From contig JAUIRK010000712.1 in NCBI GenBank assembly GCA_030549495.1, forward strand, positions 62,001 to 126,000: a stretch of 64,000 nt of DNA. Direction: 5' to 3'. Positions 12,225-23,940 of this stretch are shown piece by piece. A program made the position numbers and the translations under genes. This stretch comes from Nectonema munidae (Eukaryota > Nematomorpha > Nectonematoida > Nectonematidae). Position 1 is the first letter of the stretch, and every line of letters begins with the position of its first letter. The notes beneath the pieces are model-generated. The model was given only the letters and a program-made list of their open reading frames with translations, was not told the origin of the DNA and searched no databases.

Positions 12225-15200
12225 CTATTAACAAATAAATTCATTTTTAATTTTCGGCGAAACAAAAGGCTTCATCGCGTAATCAATTTATGAAAACAGT
12301 CATTTTATGAAAAGACTAAAATTAAATCAGTCATTTTGTTAAATATCTAGTTACGTTCTCCAATGATAACTAGATATTTATCAGCTTCCAGACACTTACA
12401 ATCCGGATAAATGCCACTTTACCACAAAAAAATTGTGTTACTGTTTTCAAAAAATGCATTGGTCTTTAAATAAAGAATGTTGTTTCCTAAGAAATTGTTA
12501 TTGTCTATGGAAGGAGGGGATAAAATTATAGAAATTAAAAATATGAATATATTTTGAATGAATTTTTATGACTATATATTATGTTTCGTGTAAAAAAATC
12601 TATTTAATAGTCTTGAAGTTATCAAAACAAGTTCAAGTGAAGTCTGCAAAATTGTTTTTTACTGATTTGATACCTCTAGGATGTACCTAAAGAGAATTTT
12701 AATGATGAGAAATTTTTAGGAAGCGTCTTCTACCAACTGGAAATTTGTTTTAATTTATAAATATTATTATTTTTTATATAGTTTTAGTTTGTTGGTTGTT
12801 TGATCCACCTTTCATACATAAGCCACCTAACCTGGTTTACATGCAAAAAGACTTTGAGATATGTCAAAACACATTTTTTATTTTAATAATTTGAATTCAA
12901 GAATTCTAATCACTAGTAAAGGCAGATTTGATAGAAAGTTTTTTAATCTTAAGGAGTTTATGATGCTCAGGAGACCTCGCATGTCAATTTTTGAACAGTC
13001 ATAGACAGATAATGTTTACGAATCTTTGACAAGCAATATGCTTGCTTACAATGATAGCTTCTAAAAATATGGTTAAATCTTACTAGCAAGATATCATTTT
13101 TATCGATGTTATGCTGTTTTCTGGTTGATTCATTTGGATTCAAATTGAAACTTGGAAGATTACATTCAAATTTTTTGAGGCTAGGATAGCAGGATCTGTG
13201 ATGCTTATTTTATACTTAGATACTACCAATAAAGTACATGAATGCTACTAAAAGAAGTCGTGCTAGTCATAATTTTGGAAATGTTCATAAATTAACTTCT
13301 GGTACATCTCTACCTATAGAAAATACAGATCTCTCTGTAAGAGAAAACAATCCTCAAATGATTGATATGAATTCTTTTTTGATCAGAAAAAATTCATTAC
13401 GCGTATTCCATGATAATAAAATATGCAGTAAAATACTTGTTATTATTGGATCAGCTGAAATTGTTTGTGAGATTCATTTAGGTATATCTACTGATAGATT
13501 TGAATTTATGACTACGTATATTATGTCGACAAATTATTAAAATTTCAATTTTAATTGAAAATATCAAAAAGATTTAATACTGGTCTTTTTCTATATTTAA
13601 ATAACAAGTTTTCTCATCTGGCATTTCAATCATTTACGCTTTACTAATGTGAATGCATCTTTGTTTTTTGGAGCGTTACTGGGTCTATAAATACTACATG
13701 ATTCACATTTTTTTCTCACAAACCCTTGAATATAAAATTAGCAAAGTATAAACCATTATGCAAATAGAGTAAGGGTATAGACTTGAAATAATTTGGAAAA
13801 ACATAACCCAACATTGTTTAAAGTTTTATCAGAAACAACTTGTTTCTTTTCTGAATGTTGTGGAAGAAATTTAGTGCCAGTATAACTGATGTCAGATATG
13901 AGACTTGGTTAGATAAGACAAACAATAAAAAAACTTATTAAAGTTCTAAAATTGCAGTCACTGCCACCAGCTTTAGAATCGTTCTTTGAAAATGTAAAAA
14001 GAGCACATTTTGAAGCATGTATATCGAAAAATGGAAAAATGCAGGCACAAAATATATGGAGCCAACAGAATTTGGCTGGACTAAAGATGAGGAATCAAAA
14101 GATCTGTTACGGGTTTTTTCCTATCGATAGAATTTGAATTCTTGAAAGTGTAATTTTAAATGATCTGTTTTAAAATTGCTTATGAACTTCCATGTAAAAT
14201 ATTAAATTATGTTTGGTATGCGATTCAACTTGAATGTTCTGTTTTCTCTTAATGTTATCAAACAAGAAATTGTCAAAACATATAAACAAAGAGATTAGCC
14301 AAAGATAACTAAGAGATTAGAGAAATGGAAGAGTGGAGATAAATCTCATTATAGAAGCGCAGAATTGGTGTTAAAGTCATACTATTACTATCTTCTAAAT
14401 GTTCTAAAAATAATTTATAATTTTTTACATTATTATAAAAATATAATCTTCAAACAATTATAACCATTTTATTTTAAATAATTTTTATATCGGCAAAATT
14501 TTATTAAACACTAGAATATTCGGTTCAAAATTGATCTTTTGCTCTATCCCCAATTTTTCAACTTCTTCAAATATGTTAATATGGCATCATTTAGTTTCTG
14601 ATTAAGAACATATTACAAAAACTTATTAAATATTATTCAGCCCATTTAAAAAGTAATGAGGCAAGAAAACAAAGAAAACTTCAAAATGATACGATACCAC
14701 TTAAATAGAACAGTATAACGTTTAGTAAATAACGAATCAAATAGAGTTCTTTTTTTTAATTATTTTAGGCAATTCCTCTTTATTTTAATTCATAAATACG
14801 CTAGGTTTTCATTCATTAATGACAAATTAACTAATGCTGCTATTTATGTTGTTTGAAACGTAGAGCATGTCCAAAAAAACAAGCATGTACATTTAATCCT
14901 AGAGTTAATCTTTACACTATCGCTTTACAAAATATTAGATTTATCAAGGTGTTCTATGACTGAATGTCCATTGGCATAATTTTGATCCACAAATACGATA
15001 CCTCGTTTAGCTTAACTTTTCATTTTACTAAGTTAGTATTTAACGGATTAATTAATTGACAAACTAACTAAATATCTAGATGATGGCCTAGCTATCAAAT
15101 TATTTAAAGACGTACTTTTTCTTTCTTTCTTTCATCATTAATTTTCTAATTTTTCCCCTTTTATTCTTATAGTAGACATCCCTATTATAGAGTCTTCATT

Positions 15201-16816
15201 TTCTTCTAACGTAACTTTTTTAAAAAAATTTTGCTTTAATTTTTATTATTTATAAGTTGTTGGCATTTAGTCTCTGGACAATTTATCAAAAAAACTAAAT
15301 ATAATGAATTTAAGATTCTTTCAACTATAGACAAGAATATAGATTTATCTGAAAATAAAGTGCTAACTACTTAAAAAGAAATATTAAAAATGATATTAAA
15401 CTTGAGAAAAATTCTGGCTTAATACTAAACCATCTCTGCTTACAAGGATGCTAGATGTTACACTCAAAATTAGAATAAAATAACAAAGTTAGAGAGCGTG
15501 AGTTCTGACTGTAACAGAAAGTAAGCGTTACGTTGATATTGTGACACGTATTTATAAGGAACGCAGGACGATGCTGTAATAATATCGCTTGAAGAGTAAA
15601 AACAATGAAGTAGAAAAGGTTTCGAGAATAAATGAAGCCAGGAAAGAGAAAAGAAGGTGGCACACAAAATAGAGAAAGATGGATGAAAAAATTATAGCGA
15701 AGCTTGGTTAAAGAACAGAAGATGCGAAAGACAAAATAATGTAGATAATAGGGATCAAGGCCATCCACCCTATTTACGGGACAATCTTTGGGCAAAGAAG
15801 AAGTAATAATTTCAAAATTGCAAACATTTAGTATTTTCATTTTAATGTAAATAATGATCTTCTTTCAAGAAATGCATTCTCGCTAATTCACAAGCTAAAA
15901 ACTTTTCACAAAAATTACACTTAAATATTGTTGATTAAAAACATTAGGTTTCTTTTTGTGAAAGGAAAACCTTTGCTTCGTGTAAAATTAGAAAAAAAAT
16001 GCACATTAATTTTCTTGCTTATATATCAAATATACATGAGATGTATAAATTCAGTGGATGCGCTAAGCGAAGTCAAGAGCTTAAGCCCCTCCAATTTTTT
16101 CAACGGCCCCCAACCCTCCTAAACTTTCCCTTCCAGCAAGAATTTACCAAAAAAACAGCTCTTTAACTTTTAATCAGTTTATTCAGCTTTAATAATTATT
16201 TATAGCTCCTAAAAATCCATGACTCCATTTAATTAAATTTAGCCTCATTTTAATATGTTTCGAAAGCCACCATTGTCTATAATTAGCTAGTTAAAATATA
16301 AACTGAGCAACTTTTAAAAAAAAACTATATATATATTATATATATAAGCAGTCCAAATGGTAATTAAGTTTTTGAGTTATAGACTGATTTTCAGAAATAA
16401 AATTCAAGTTGAATAATGTTCCCTTGTCACTCAAAAGCTTGGAAACTCTAAACTTGTTTTATATCTTCTATACAATATAAATTTTTATACAACTAACAAT
16501 TTTAAACTACTTTACACTTGAATTATCGCCATTGTTTTAGATATATAACAATAATGAAAGATTATATTATTTGAAATGTAAAATAGGAATTACCAGAGTT
16601 TTCAAAAAAATAAACCAGAGTTATATGGGAAGAAAGTATCTGAAAATGCACCAATTTTTACAAAAAATAAGCTTATTTTTGGGAAAAAAATTAAGAATTT
16701 GTTATAATAAAATACAGGCCTTAAATTTATTCGAAATTAAACAAATGCCTTTGCTAAACTTTACTTTTTGCACAAATAAGTGATAAATAAAATGTGAAAA
16801 ATAAAACTAGAGTTAC
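12225..16816. other. C3G last intron
   Basis: Contains the decayed arthropod element relic (13.2-14.1 kb). The rest is AT-rich with simple TTAGTTA-type runs; nothing else recognised. Confidence 0.5.
13220..14140 (+). pseudogene. relic of a multi-copy arthropod element gene, strongly decayed
   Basis: Two patches. Around 13238-13540 the frame gives RSRASHNFGNVHKL and NPQMIDMNSFLIRK. Around 13955-14135 it gives LPPALESFFENVKRAHFEAC and EPTEFGWTKDEESKDLL. The second resembles a VRRAHFQAxIWK...DPxEYGWxxDE ending found in many repeated, uncharacterised arthropod proteins. Family class unknown; clearly an old, broken copy. Confidence 0.4.
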
Positions 16817-16951
16817 GCATTTTTGAATTGGGCAAAGTTCTGCTCCACAACATTAAATTGTTGCCATTGCTTTGAGAAGTTGACAATGTTTGACTGGATG
16901 AATGTTTTATTGCCAACATTGATGAATGTCAGGTCTTGCAATACAAGTCCA
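16817..16951 (-). CDS. RAPGEF1: C3G exon, CDC25 domain, GLxLQDLTF block
   Basis: Acceptor tttttaaag; donor GC|gtaact. It encodes GLVLQDLTFINVGN, then VNFSKQWQQFNVVEQNFAQF. This matches GLILQDLTFVHLGN...VNFSKRWQQFNIL of C3G almost block for block. The first base completes Ile of PCIPYI from the preceding exon, confirming the junction. Confidence 0.93.
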
Positions 16952-17399
16952 CTTTAAAAATAAATAAATTACGTTTATATGAGTTCATCTTATTGAATTC
17001 TTAGGGTTACTCAATCTATGTCTACATGCCCAAAATTCCACAGAAAAATTTAAATACTCTCAGTATATACAAATTTAGTTGCAATAAATACTACCACATA
17101 AATATTTAAAAATAAAAAAAGCTAATATTAAATGCTAATTTTTCCTCCTCATCATATTCTTAACTGACTACGTCCAATTTGGCGCGGAGCCTTTTTGCAC
17201 AGAACCTTTTTGACGCAGTGATTGAAAAAAATAGATCAAGCTCATTTAATTAAGTAAATTAAGTAAGATAAGTAAATAAGTATTAAGTAAATAAAAGTAA
17301 ATTAAAAACATTATTTTATTTAAATAATAATAGGAAAAAATGTAAAATTTTTTATTCATAGTTGTGAGAGATTCCCTTTAAATTTTCAATGTTTGACAT

Positions 17400-18560
17400 A
17401 CTATAGTATGCTTCTATACGTTTGTAAATACGTTCGTCCGCATTTCTAAATCTTTTCAGTTTCAAAGGAACTTTTTAGTTGGTAATAAAGTTCTCTTCTT
17501 CTTTGTACTTTACCAAAACATTGAATAAATTTCCATTTGGTTGGATGTTGGAGTTCAAGATCACTTTGCAATATCCTGTTTGCTGCTTCTGTGTGATTGT
17601 TACTTCTGACCCGTTGGTAAAGATTCCATAAGGAATAGGGAAAATGATGAGCTCTTCTGTTATTTGTTCTCCTATCCCTTCTTCTTAGTTAATTATCCTC
17701 AAACAATCAAGAAGATCTAGTAGGCTATAAGGTAATTCACTACATGGTTGTGAATCAACTTCCAAGCCTTCTTAAACTTTAAAAGAAAAATTGCATCCTT
17801 TTTATATTGACGAGGAAGCCCCAGCTTTTAATTTGAATTAAATAGGAGAAACATCTTCTTATATCAGCCATAGGAAGGTTTGTTTTTAAGCTAATAAAAT
17901 TCGCCAATTCAAAATCACAATTTACATAGCATATAAAATTGGATGCATGCCTCCATATTTTTCAGCAGACATTACAAAAACTTGTGAAAAAAAGGTGGTG
18001 CAATTTTAAGTTAGTAAATAATTTTAAGTTACTTTTTCTTTCAAATATTAAAATTCTGCAAAATTTTTTGTAACATCCACTATCTCCTAACAAAATTGTT
18101 CTGATTCCTCTTTTCCAAAATCACAGCTTTTAAATTCTTGTGGAATGAAAAGTTGTGTTAAATCTGTTGGATAAAACTGGATATGACTTTGTTTAATTCT
18201 TTTTTGACGAATCATCCTTTTTAAAGCTTTATCTGGCATAACTCCTTGGCAAGTTAGTGATAACATTTGCAAACTTTCATTTATATCTATGCATATTCTT
18301 TCTGCTATGTTGGTTGCAAGCCTTTTCATTTGACTTAAAACACATTCTCTTTCCATTTTGGGTGGACAAAGGTTATACAAATGTTACCGAATACATTTAA
18401 AGATTTCGACATTTTTGATGTGAATTCTTGCTTTGCAGGTTCTTTTTCTCTTAAACCTATAAAATTTTGTTTCGATATAAGGATAACCATCATTCTCAAA
18501 TTTTGGCTTTCCACACTTTGATTCTTTAACTTTTTCCATGTAGGATAAAATAAGCTCAAA
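17400..18560 (-). pseudogene. MULE transposase with FLYWCH finger, decayed
   Basis: Minus strand. Upstream part: FENDGYPYI and TCKARIHIKN in one frame resemble a FLYWCH zinc finger. Next, HNLCPPKMERECVLSQMKRL and ALKRMIRQKRIKQS resemble the spacer after FLYWCH in arthropod MULE proteins. Downstream, NHTEAANRILQSDLELQHPT then KWKFIQCF resembles the C-terminal end of the MULE transposase. Frame changes and stops throughout. It lies in a C3G intron. Confidence 0.5.
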
Positions 18561-19502
18561 TTTTATTTGAATTCTTTATTCCATTTTTTAGTTCAATAAA
18601 CACTTCCTCAAAATTATCTTGTACAGATTCCTTAACGATTGATTATGATTGTTCTATTTTGAGTTTAAGTCTTTAATTATGAAGGATATGTGATCTTTCA
18701 GCTATTTTTTATTAGAAAAAAATTCTCTTTGATTGAAATCTAATTCTTATGTAAAAAACCGTTTTTGATTTGAATATTTGTTTAAACAATGCCGTATTAT
18801 ATTTAAAAAAAAATTGCCAACCTTAATACCATTTTTGCCGAAAAGCGATTGGTCCATCGTTGATAAATAATGTTCATGAGCATGAGTTTACCAAAGTGCA
18901 CTTATTGACTCATGGAGGTCGTTAGCATTATTTAAGGGGTCTTTCACTTCCAAGGGGTAATTTGGGAGCCTTTAATCAAAACTTTTCAAGATTTATTTTT
19001 GTATTTCCCATTAACTATCTGGTGGAGGCTTTCATCAGCCATATAATGCTTTAATAAAATTGAAAAATGAGTGCGATATCGAAAAAAGAGTCGATTTACG
19101 GTTAAAATTATATATATATATACTTTCTATATTATCTTATTCTTTATTAATTATATATAATATATAATTTCTATATTATCGGGCAGAAACAAGCTCATTA
19201 TTCTCATTAAATGTTTCCAAAATAAAATAATCATTTAGTTTTAAATTTACAGTTGTAGTCAATTTTTATTTTGTTTGAAGCTTTATATTACTTTAAGAAA
19301 TCGAAAAAAGTTTGGGATTTGCATGGTTAAGGGTAAAAAAGTTTAAGGAACACCGCGCCTACATTCATAATGGAATTTTTTTGCGGTTTAAAAGTTAGAT
19401 GGTTCGGTGACTAAATATTTAATTGCCAGCTACTCATTATTAATTAGGTTAGTTTAGAGCTATAGTCTTGTAAATACAAGATATTTAGGTAAACATACAA
19501 GT

Positions 19503-20070
19503 TACCGTATTTTTTAGGACTATAAGGGGCCCTTTTTTCTCGATTTTCTTATTAAAATATGAAATGCGTCTTATACAACAAAGATCTTAAAAAAATAAAA
19601 ATTTCAATTTTTCAAATATACGTCTTTACTAGCTTTTAATTTTAGGTAACTAAAGCATGCATCACTGATTGTTGTATCATTATCTCGCTTTGACTCGTAT
19701 CACGTGGCATCACTAAGGAAAAAGGTAAAGCAACGGTGGGGTGTTTTCATCGAGAAGACACAATTACTCCGCTTGTATTGAACTATGAGGAAAGTAGGCG
19801 TGATGCAGGATCGAACCCAAGACCTTAAGTTATCGAAACGCAGTATCTAACCAACCTTACTCACGCCCCTTAACCAACCTTACTCACGCCCATGTGGCAT
19901 CACTAAGAATCAAGTGCGCAATTATTTATTATATATTTTTATATAATAGCTATTTTTGTTAAATTTCCTCATTGAAATTTCATGTGACATTTTTTTCTTC
20001 TAAATTTCCGTAAAAAAAATTAGGGTGTGTCTTATACATAGATGCGTCTAATAGTCCGAAAAATACGGTA
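19503..20070. mobile_element. MITE with TACCGTATTTTT ends, split by a SINE
   Basis: The left end TACCGTATTTTTTAGGACTA is mirrored by TAGTCCGAAAAATACGGTA. TA at both tips may be the target duplication. The interior GTCTTATAC words also occur as inverted copies. A tRNA-derived SINE is inserted within it, dating the MITE as older than the SINE. Confidence 0.7.
19718..19893 (-). mobile_element. tRNA-derived SINE, copy 1, with 14-bp target duplication
   Basis: Minus strand. The head GGCGTGAGTAAGGTTGGTTA carries A-box-like sequence and GGTTCGATCC is a B box; the tail runs through GATGAAAACACCCCAC to TTTACCTT. Flanked by GTGGCATCACTAAG (19704-19717, 19894-19907). The first about 20 bases of the head are present twice in tandem. 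Confidence 0.8.
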
Positions 20071-21029
20071 CATCAATTAGATGGTTTATTAGAATGTAAT
20101 TGGCCAGAATTGTAATTAGTTAAATACTTCTTTCTAGAATGAATTTACAAGAAAAATGGTCAAAATATAATTTTTAATTTTTTTAAATTTTTATACTCAT
20201 TCAATTGATCAAATATCAATATGATTATTAAAGTTTAGAATTGTTATTTGAAGTTTTAAGAGGAAAATAAAACCTGCAGACGCAAAAAAATATATCCTGC
20301 AATTTTAAAATATTATTTGATAAATTTTTCTATTTTAAAAAGTTGTCAATGTTTTTTTTCCAATTATATACAAAATTTTAATTTGCAAAAAAAAAGAACA
20401 TTTAAATAAGGCAGAAATACTTAAATCTTACACCTAAACATAAAAATAATATTTTTTACGAAACAAAAATTTATTGATTTTAAAGGTGTAAGAAATTTGT
20501 CGGTTTTAGTCAAAAATAAAACAGACTCCTTTAAAACATAATTTAAAAGAATATGGATATGTATGCAAAAAAATTACTTTATCGAGATGTGAATGTCCTG
20601 AAAAATTGAATAGAATAGAGAGAAAAAGGAAGTACAATTTTATTAACACTATTGTGAGCCAATCGGATATAAGTGTTCGTTTTAAAAAGCTACGATCTCA
20701 ACCATTTTATATACTCCTTTGTATATATGCCAATTTAGAATTATCTTTTAATTATAACACTTTCTCCACTTAACCCTTTCAGTTGAGTCACATAAAATAA
20801 AAATCACCTGCTTCAACTCATTGAATAATATAGGTAGAAGAAAAGTTTTTAAAAATTTCGGGCTTAACCATTATAATATGATTCTTTAAGTACCTGAGAA
20901 ATTTCATTGATGTTCTCAAAAACTTTATAGTTTTAAGTTATATAAAACTCATCCAAAAGGATAAGTGCTAAGAATTTTGGAAAACCTGGACTTGAGGGTT
21001 GCATATTGAAATATTCGGAATAAGCATAC

Positions 21030-21311
21030 ATGTAAGGAATGCAAGGAGGGTCTGTGTTCGTTAGAATTTTTCTATACTTCCTGAAGGAGTATGAAGAGTC
21101 AACGATGTCAGATAGGGCCTCAATCTGTTCGCGCAAATGAGAACTCCAGTTTAAGCGAATGATCGAAGGACACGAAATCGCGGAAAGGAGGGAGAGATAG
21201 GAGTTGAAGTTCTTCAATTCCCGTAAGTGTTTCAGTATCTTGATCACTTTGAACATCAGCTTTGTTCGTTCTCTCGTTGAAGAGGTGCGTCTCAGAATTT
21301 GCGTTCTTAAC
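21030..21311 (-). CDS. RAPGEF1: C3G exon, CDC25 catalytic core
   Basis: Acceptor tatatgtgtttcag; donor ACAT|gtatgc. Key blocks are RTQILRRTSSTRERTKLM, the helix VIKILKHLRELKNFNSYLSL, LSAISCPSIIRL, SYSFRKYRKIL and DPPCIPY. These correspond to the RasGEF helices that hold and open the GTPase switch regions, including the invariant LxxLxNFNS and PCIPY blocks. The Ile after PCIPY is split across the intron. A hAT-like MITE starts 38 bases upstream of the acceptor. Confidence 0.93.
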
Positions 21312-21349
21312 CTGAAACACATATAAAAACACTGCAATTTCATTAGACT

Positions 21350-21844
21350 AGTGCTTCCCAAAGTATTGGCCATGGACTCATTGGCGTCCTTTGAAATGAT
21401 AAAGATCTCGTGGATAAGTTAAGATTAATATAGGGGTATGCAAGCAATTTCAAAGGATTCATAAAAACAAATTACATAAAATATAAGGATTTTGATCATT
21501 TTTTTCCATTATTATTGAAATTGCAAATATTTAAAATACGATAACAAAAAATATAAAGCATTCAATCATTTTTATCATGTTTATTTGATTAACTTTTATT
21601 TTAACACTTTTTATAGGTCAGTCATTCGTCTATAATCAGAACAAGAGTAAAAGTCTCTTTAAAATGATTTAAAATGTATATCAAGTCTAAAGTTTATTAG
21701 TTTCAAATATTCGTATATTATTTTTAGCCTACTATTCAAGACATCAAATTTAAATATGTGCATTTTCTCTTACGTAGTTGAATACAGTAATTTCACTTCG
21801 TGGTCATGATAAGTTTTGTGCATACTAAGTTTGGAAATCATTGG
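21350..21844. mobile_element. hAT-like MITE next to a C3G acceptor
   Basis: The left end AGTGCTTCCCAAAG is mirrored by TTTGGAAATCATTGG. Flanks ATTAGACT and ATTAGAGA agree at 6 of 8 positions, as an aged 8-bp duplication would. It starts 38 bases before the acceptor of the RasGEF core exon. Confidence 0.55.
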
Positions 21845-22974
21845 ATTAGAGATATCTGAAAAAAATACTGGAAAAAGTTTACTTTAAGAAAAAAATTGGC
21901 TCCACTAAAACTTCTTTTGTAATCCAATGTATTGTAGGTGAAGCCCCTCCTGTGTAGAGTACTTACTAATGAACTTCTATATATCAGTAATATTATCTTC
22001 GAATCTTTCACCTTTCGAACACAAAATCAGTTACAAGGTCTTTTATATTGCCAAACAAGACAATTAGGCCTAACCCCAGCCCATTAACATGAATCTACTA
22101 AGATAACTAACCTTAAAACATTTAGTTAGTTATTTTTAGAATAAATGTAAATAGGATAGTGGGAGGGCTGTTCTAGACTCTTTATATTATATACTTTATT
22201 ATGGATCTTTTTCCAAATCTATTCGCCAAATATTGTTTTTTTGATATAGGTTTTTTGTATTTTTAAGTTTTTATAACTAACTTATCTAACTTATTATTTT
22301 TATAAATATAAATCGTCATTTTTTGCATAAAATATTTTTATTTCTCGGAAGCATTGCATGTACTTAAAATTAAAACACGGATAGTAACATATACGTTAAA
22401 TGTAGTAATATATTTTTTTTTAAAAAATAATTATAAAAATCGAATTAAGCATAATATTTTGCTTATTTTTAAATATATATATCCAAAATAGATAAAATAG
22501 TTAAAAAGTTCATTTTCGTTTGTGACATTGAAAAAGATCATTTTTAATGAATTTAGATGCGTTGTGATGAATAATGACAAAAAGTATTGTCTTCGTAAGT
22601 TTAGAAGTAGTTATTCCTTGTATTTTTTTTAAATTATTAGGATAAAGTATAAAAATATCAGAATATTAACTAGAAATATCGTTTTATTTATTTCATTTAT
22701 AGTTTGTATTAAAATTTGTCAATTTTCGAATAGGAAAAAAGATCAACAATATTGGATAATTACTAGGCTATATTTTTTCGAAAATAATATATCCACCTGG
22801 TGAGTAGAAAACAATTAAAATTAATTGAATGGCGAACTTTGAATAATTAAAAAAACTCATTTACAAAATCAATTTTTTTCTAAAAAGCATAAAAATGTAC
22901 TACATTTCATAGAAAAAGAAAAATGATAAAAGTGCTATACAGAAGTTGTGGATGAATAAAAAAATAATACCCAC

Positions 22975-23370
22975 CAATAAGAAACCTTGTTAAATTGTTG
23001 TGTAAATGCGCTCAAGTTAGGACTTGTCTTTTCACTTTGATTTTCAGACCATAGTATCAATTCACACTCATTTATCTTATTAAAGAGGTCATAATCCAGC
23101 ATAGTCAGTTGTTCTGCAATTGTTAATGACTTGAAGCGAATGAGATTAGAAGTTGAAGAAGTCCAACTACTCACAGACTTGTTCTCATAGGAGGTCTGTT
23201 GAGTGCTAAAGGTATCTTCTTCTTCTTGAAACTTCCTTTCATGATTTTTGTAGACGCGAAGCATTTTCTCTCTCAAATTCTTTGCGTATAAAACTTGTTG
23301 ATGATCAACGAAGTTGTGAGAAATTTTGAAGACTTTTAGAATCAAAGATTTATCTGATATTTCTGAAGCC
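22975..23370 (-). CDS. RAPGEF1: C3G exon, end of REM and start of CDC25/RasGEF domain
   Basis: The largest exon seen, 131 codons. Acceptor cttcttttctatag; donor TTATTG|gtgggt. The first part finishes the REM helices, then comes a Glu- and Ser/Thr-rich linker. The CDC25 domain opens at LTIAEQLTMLDYDLFNKINE and continues through SPNLSAFTQQFNKVSYW. This is the SCR1-type signature (AEQLTLLDxELFxKI, SPNLxxFxxxFNxxSYW) and is closest to C3G among RasGEFs I recall. The donor choice is fixed by phase: it restores SYW-LRTQIL. Confidence 0.93.
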
Positions 23371-23837
23371 CTATAGAAAAGAAGAATTAATTAAATAACG
23401 AAAAAGGAAATTCAGAATATTTTCGCTGATAAGGAAATCAGGATTCGCATCACTTGTCTCGAACAACAAATATTAACTGTAAATGCAAAAATTTATTTAA
23501 CTAAAAGCAGCGTAATGTGCACAGATAAAATATTCACAAGGAAATTTCAACAACTGACAAAACGCCGATTTAAAAGGCTATAACCAAATGTTGAAAATAA
23601 AATAATAATAAAAATTTACGGAAAAAAACAACGAAAAAAGGAAATGAAAGTAGTATTTAATTAGAAAAGTTTTTTAGTTTAAATGGTTAAATAATTACAA
23701 TTATATGATTAGACCGTTAATCAGTCCGTTAAGTAAATTAGTTAGTTAACCGATTTTAGTTCGTGCAAAGCAGATGATTTTGATTAATCTCTATTGAATT
23801 CCATTGCAAATTCGAGTTTATCGGTGTTCCTTTAGAG

Positions 23838-23940
23838 CAGGGTTGGGTAAACCCCCTTGTGTGGGCCAAATTCCGCCCTTGAGGCTTTTTTATAGCGTCC
23901 TCATACTGATATACCCGTATGAAAAAAATCAAGTAAATTT
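23838..23940. mobile_element. hAT-like end fragment
   Basis: CAGGGTTGGGTAAACCCCCT then GGGCCAAATTCCGCCC resembles hAT tips of the CAGGGTTGGCAAACC type. The opposite end was not found. Confidence 0.35.

Larger units (their letters stand above)
16952..21029. other. C3G intron with MULE relic, MITE and SINE
   Basis: Holds the MULE/FLYWCH relic (17.4-18.6 kb) and the MITE with nested SINE (19.5-20.1 kb). The remaining sequence is featureless AT-rich DNA. Confidence 0.5.

Noticed and set aside
15451-15840. A 129-residue minus-strand frame in the last C3G intron
   Set aside because: Composition is hydrophobic and Cys/Phe-rich like random AT-rich frames. No homology or splice fit to C3G, whose flanking exons already join in phase.
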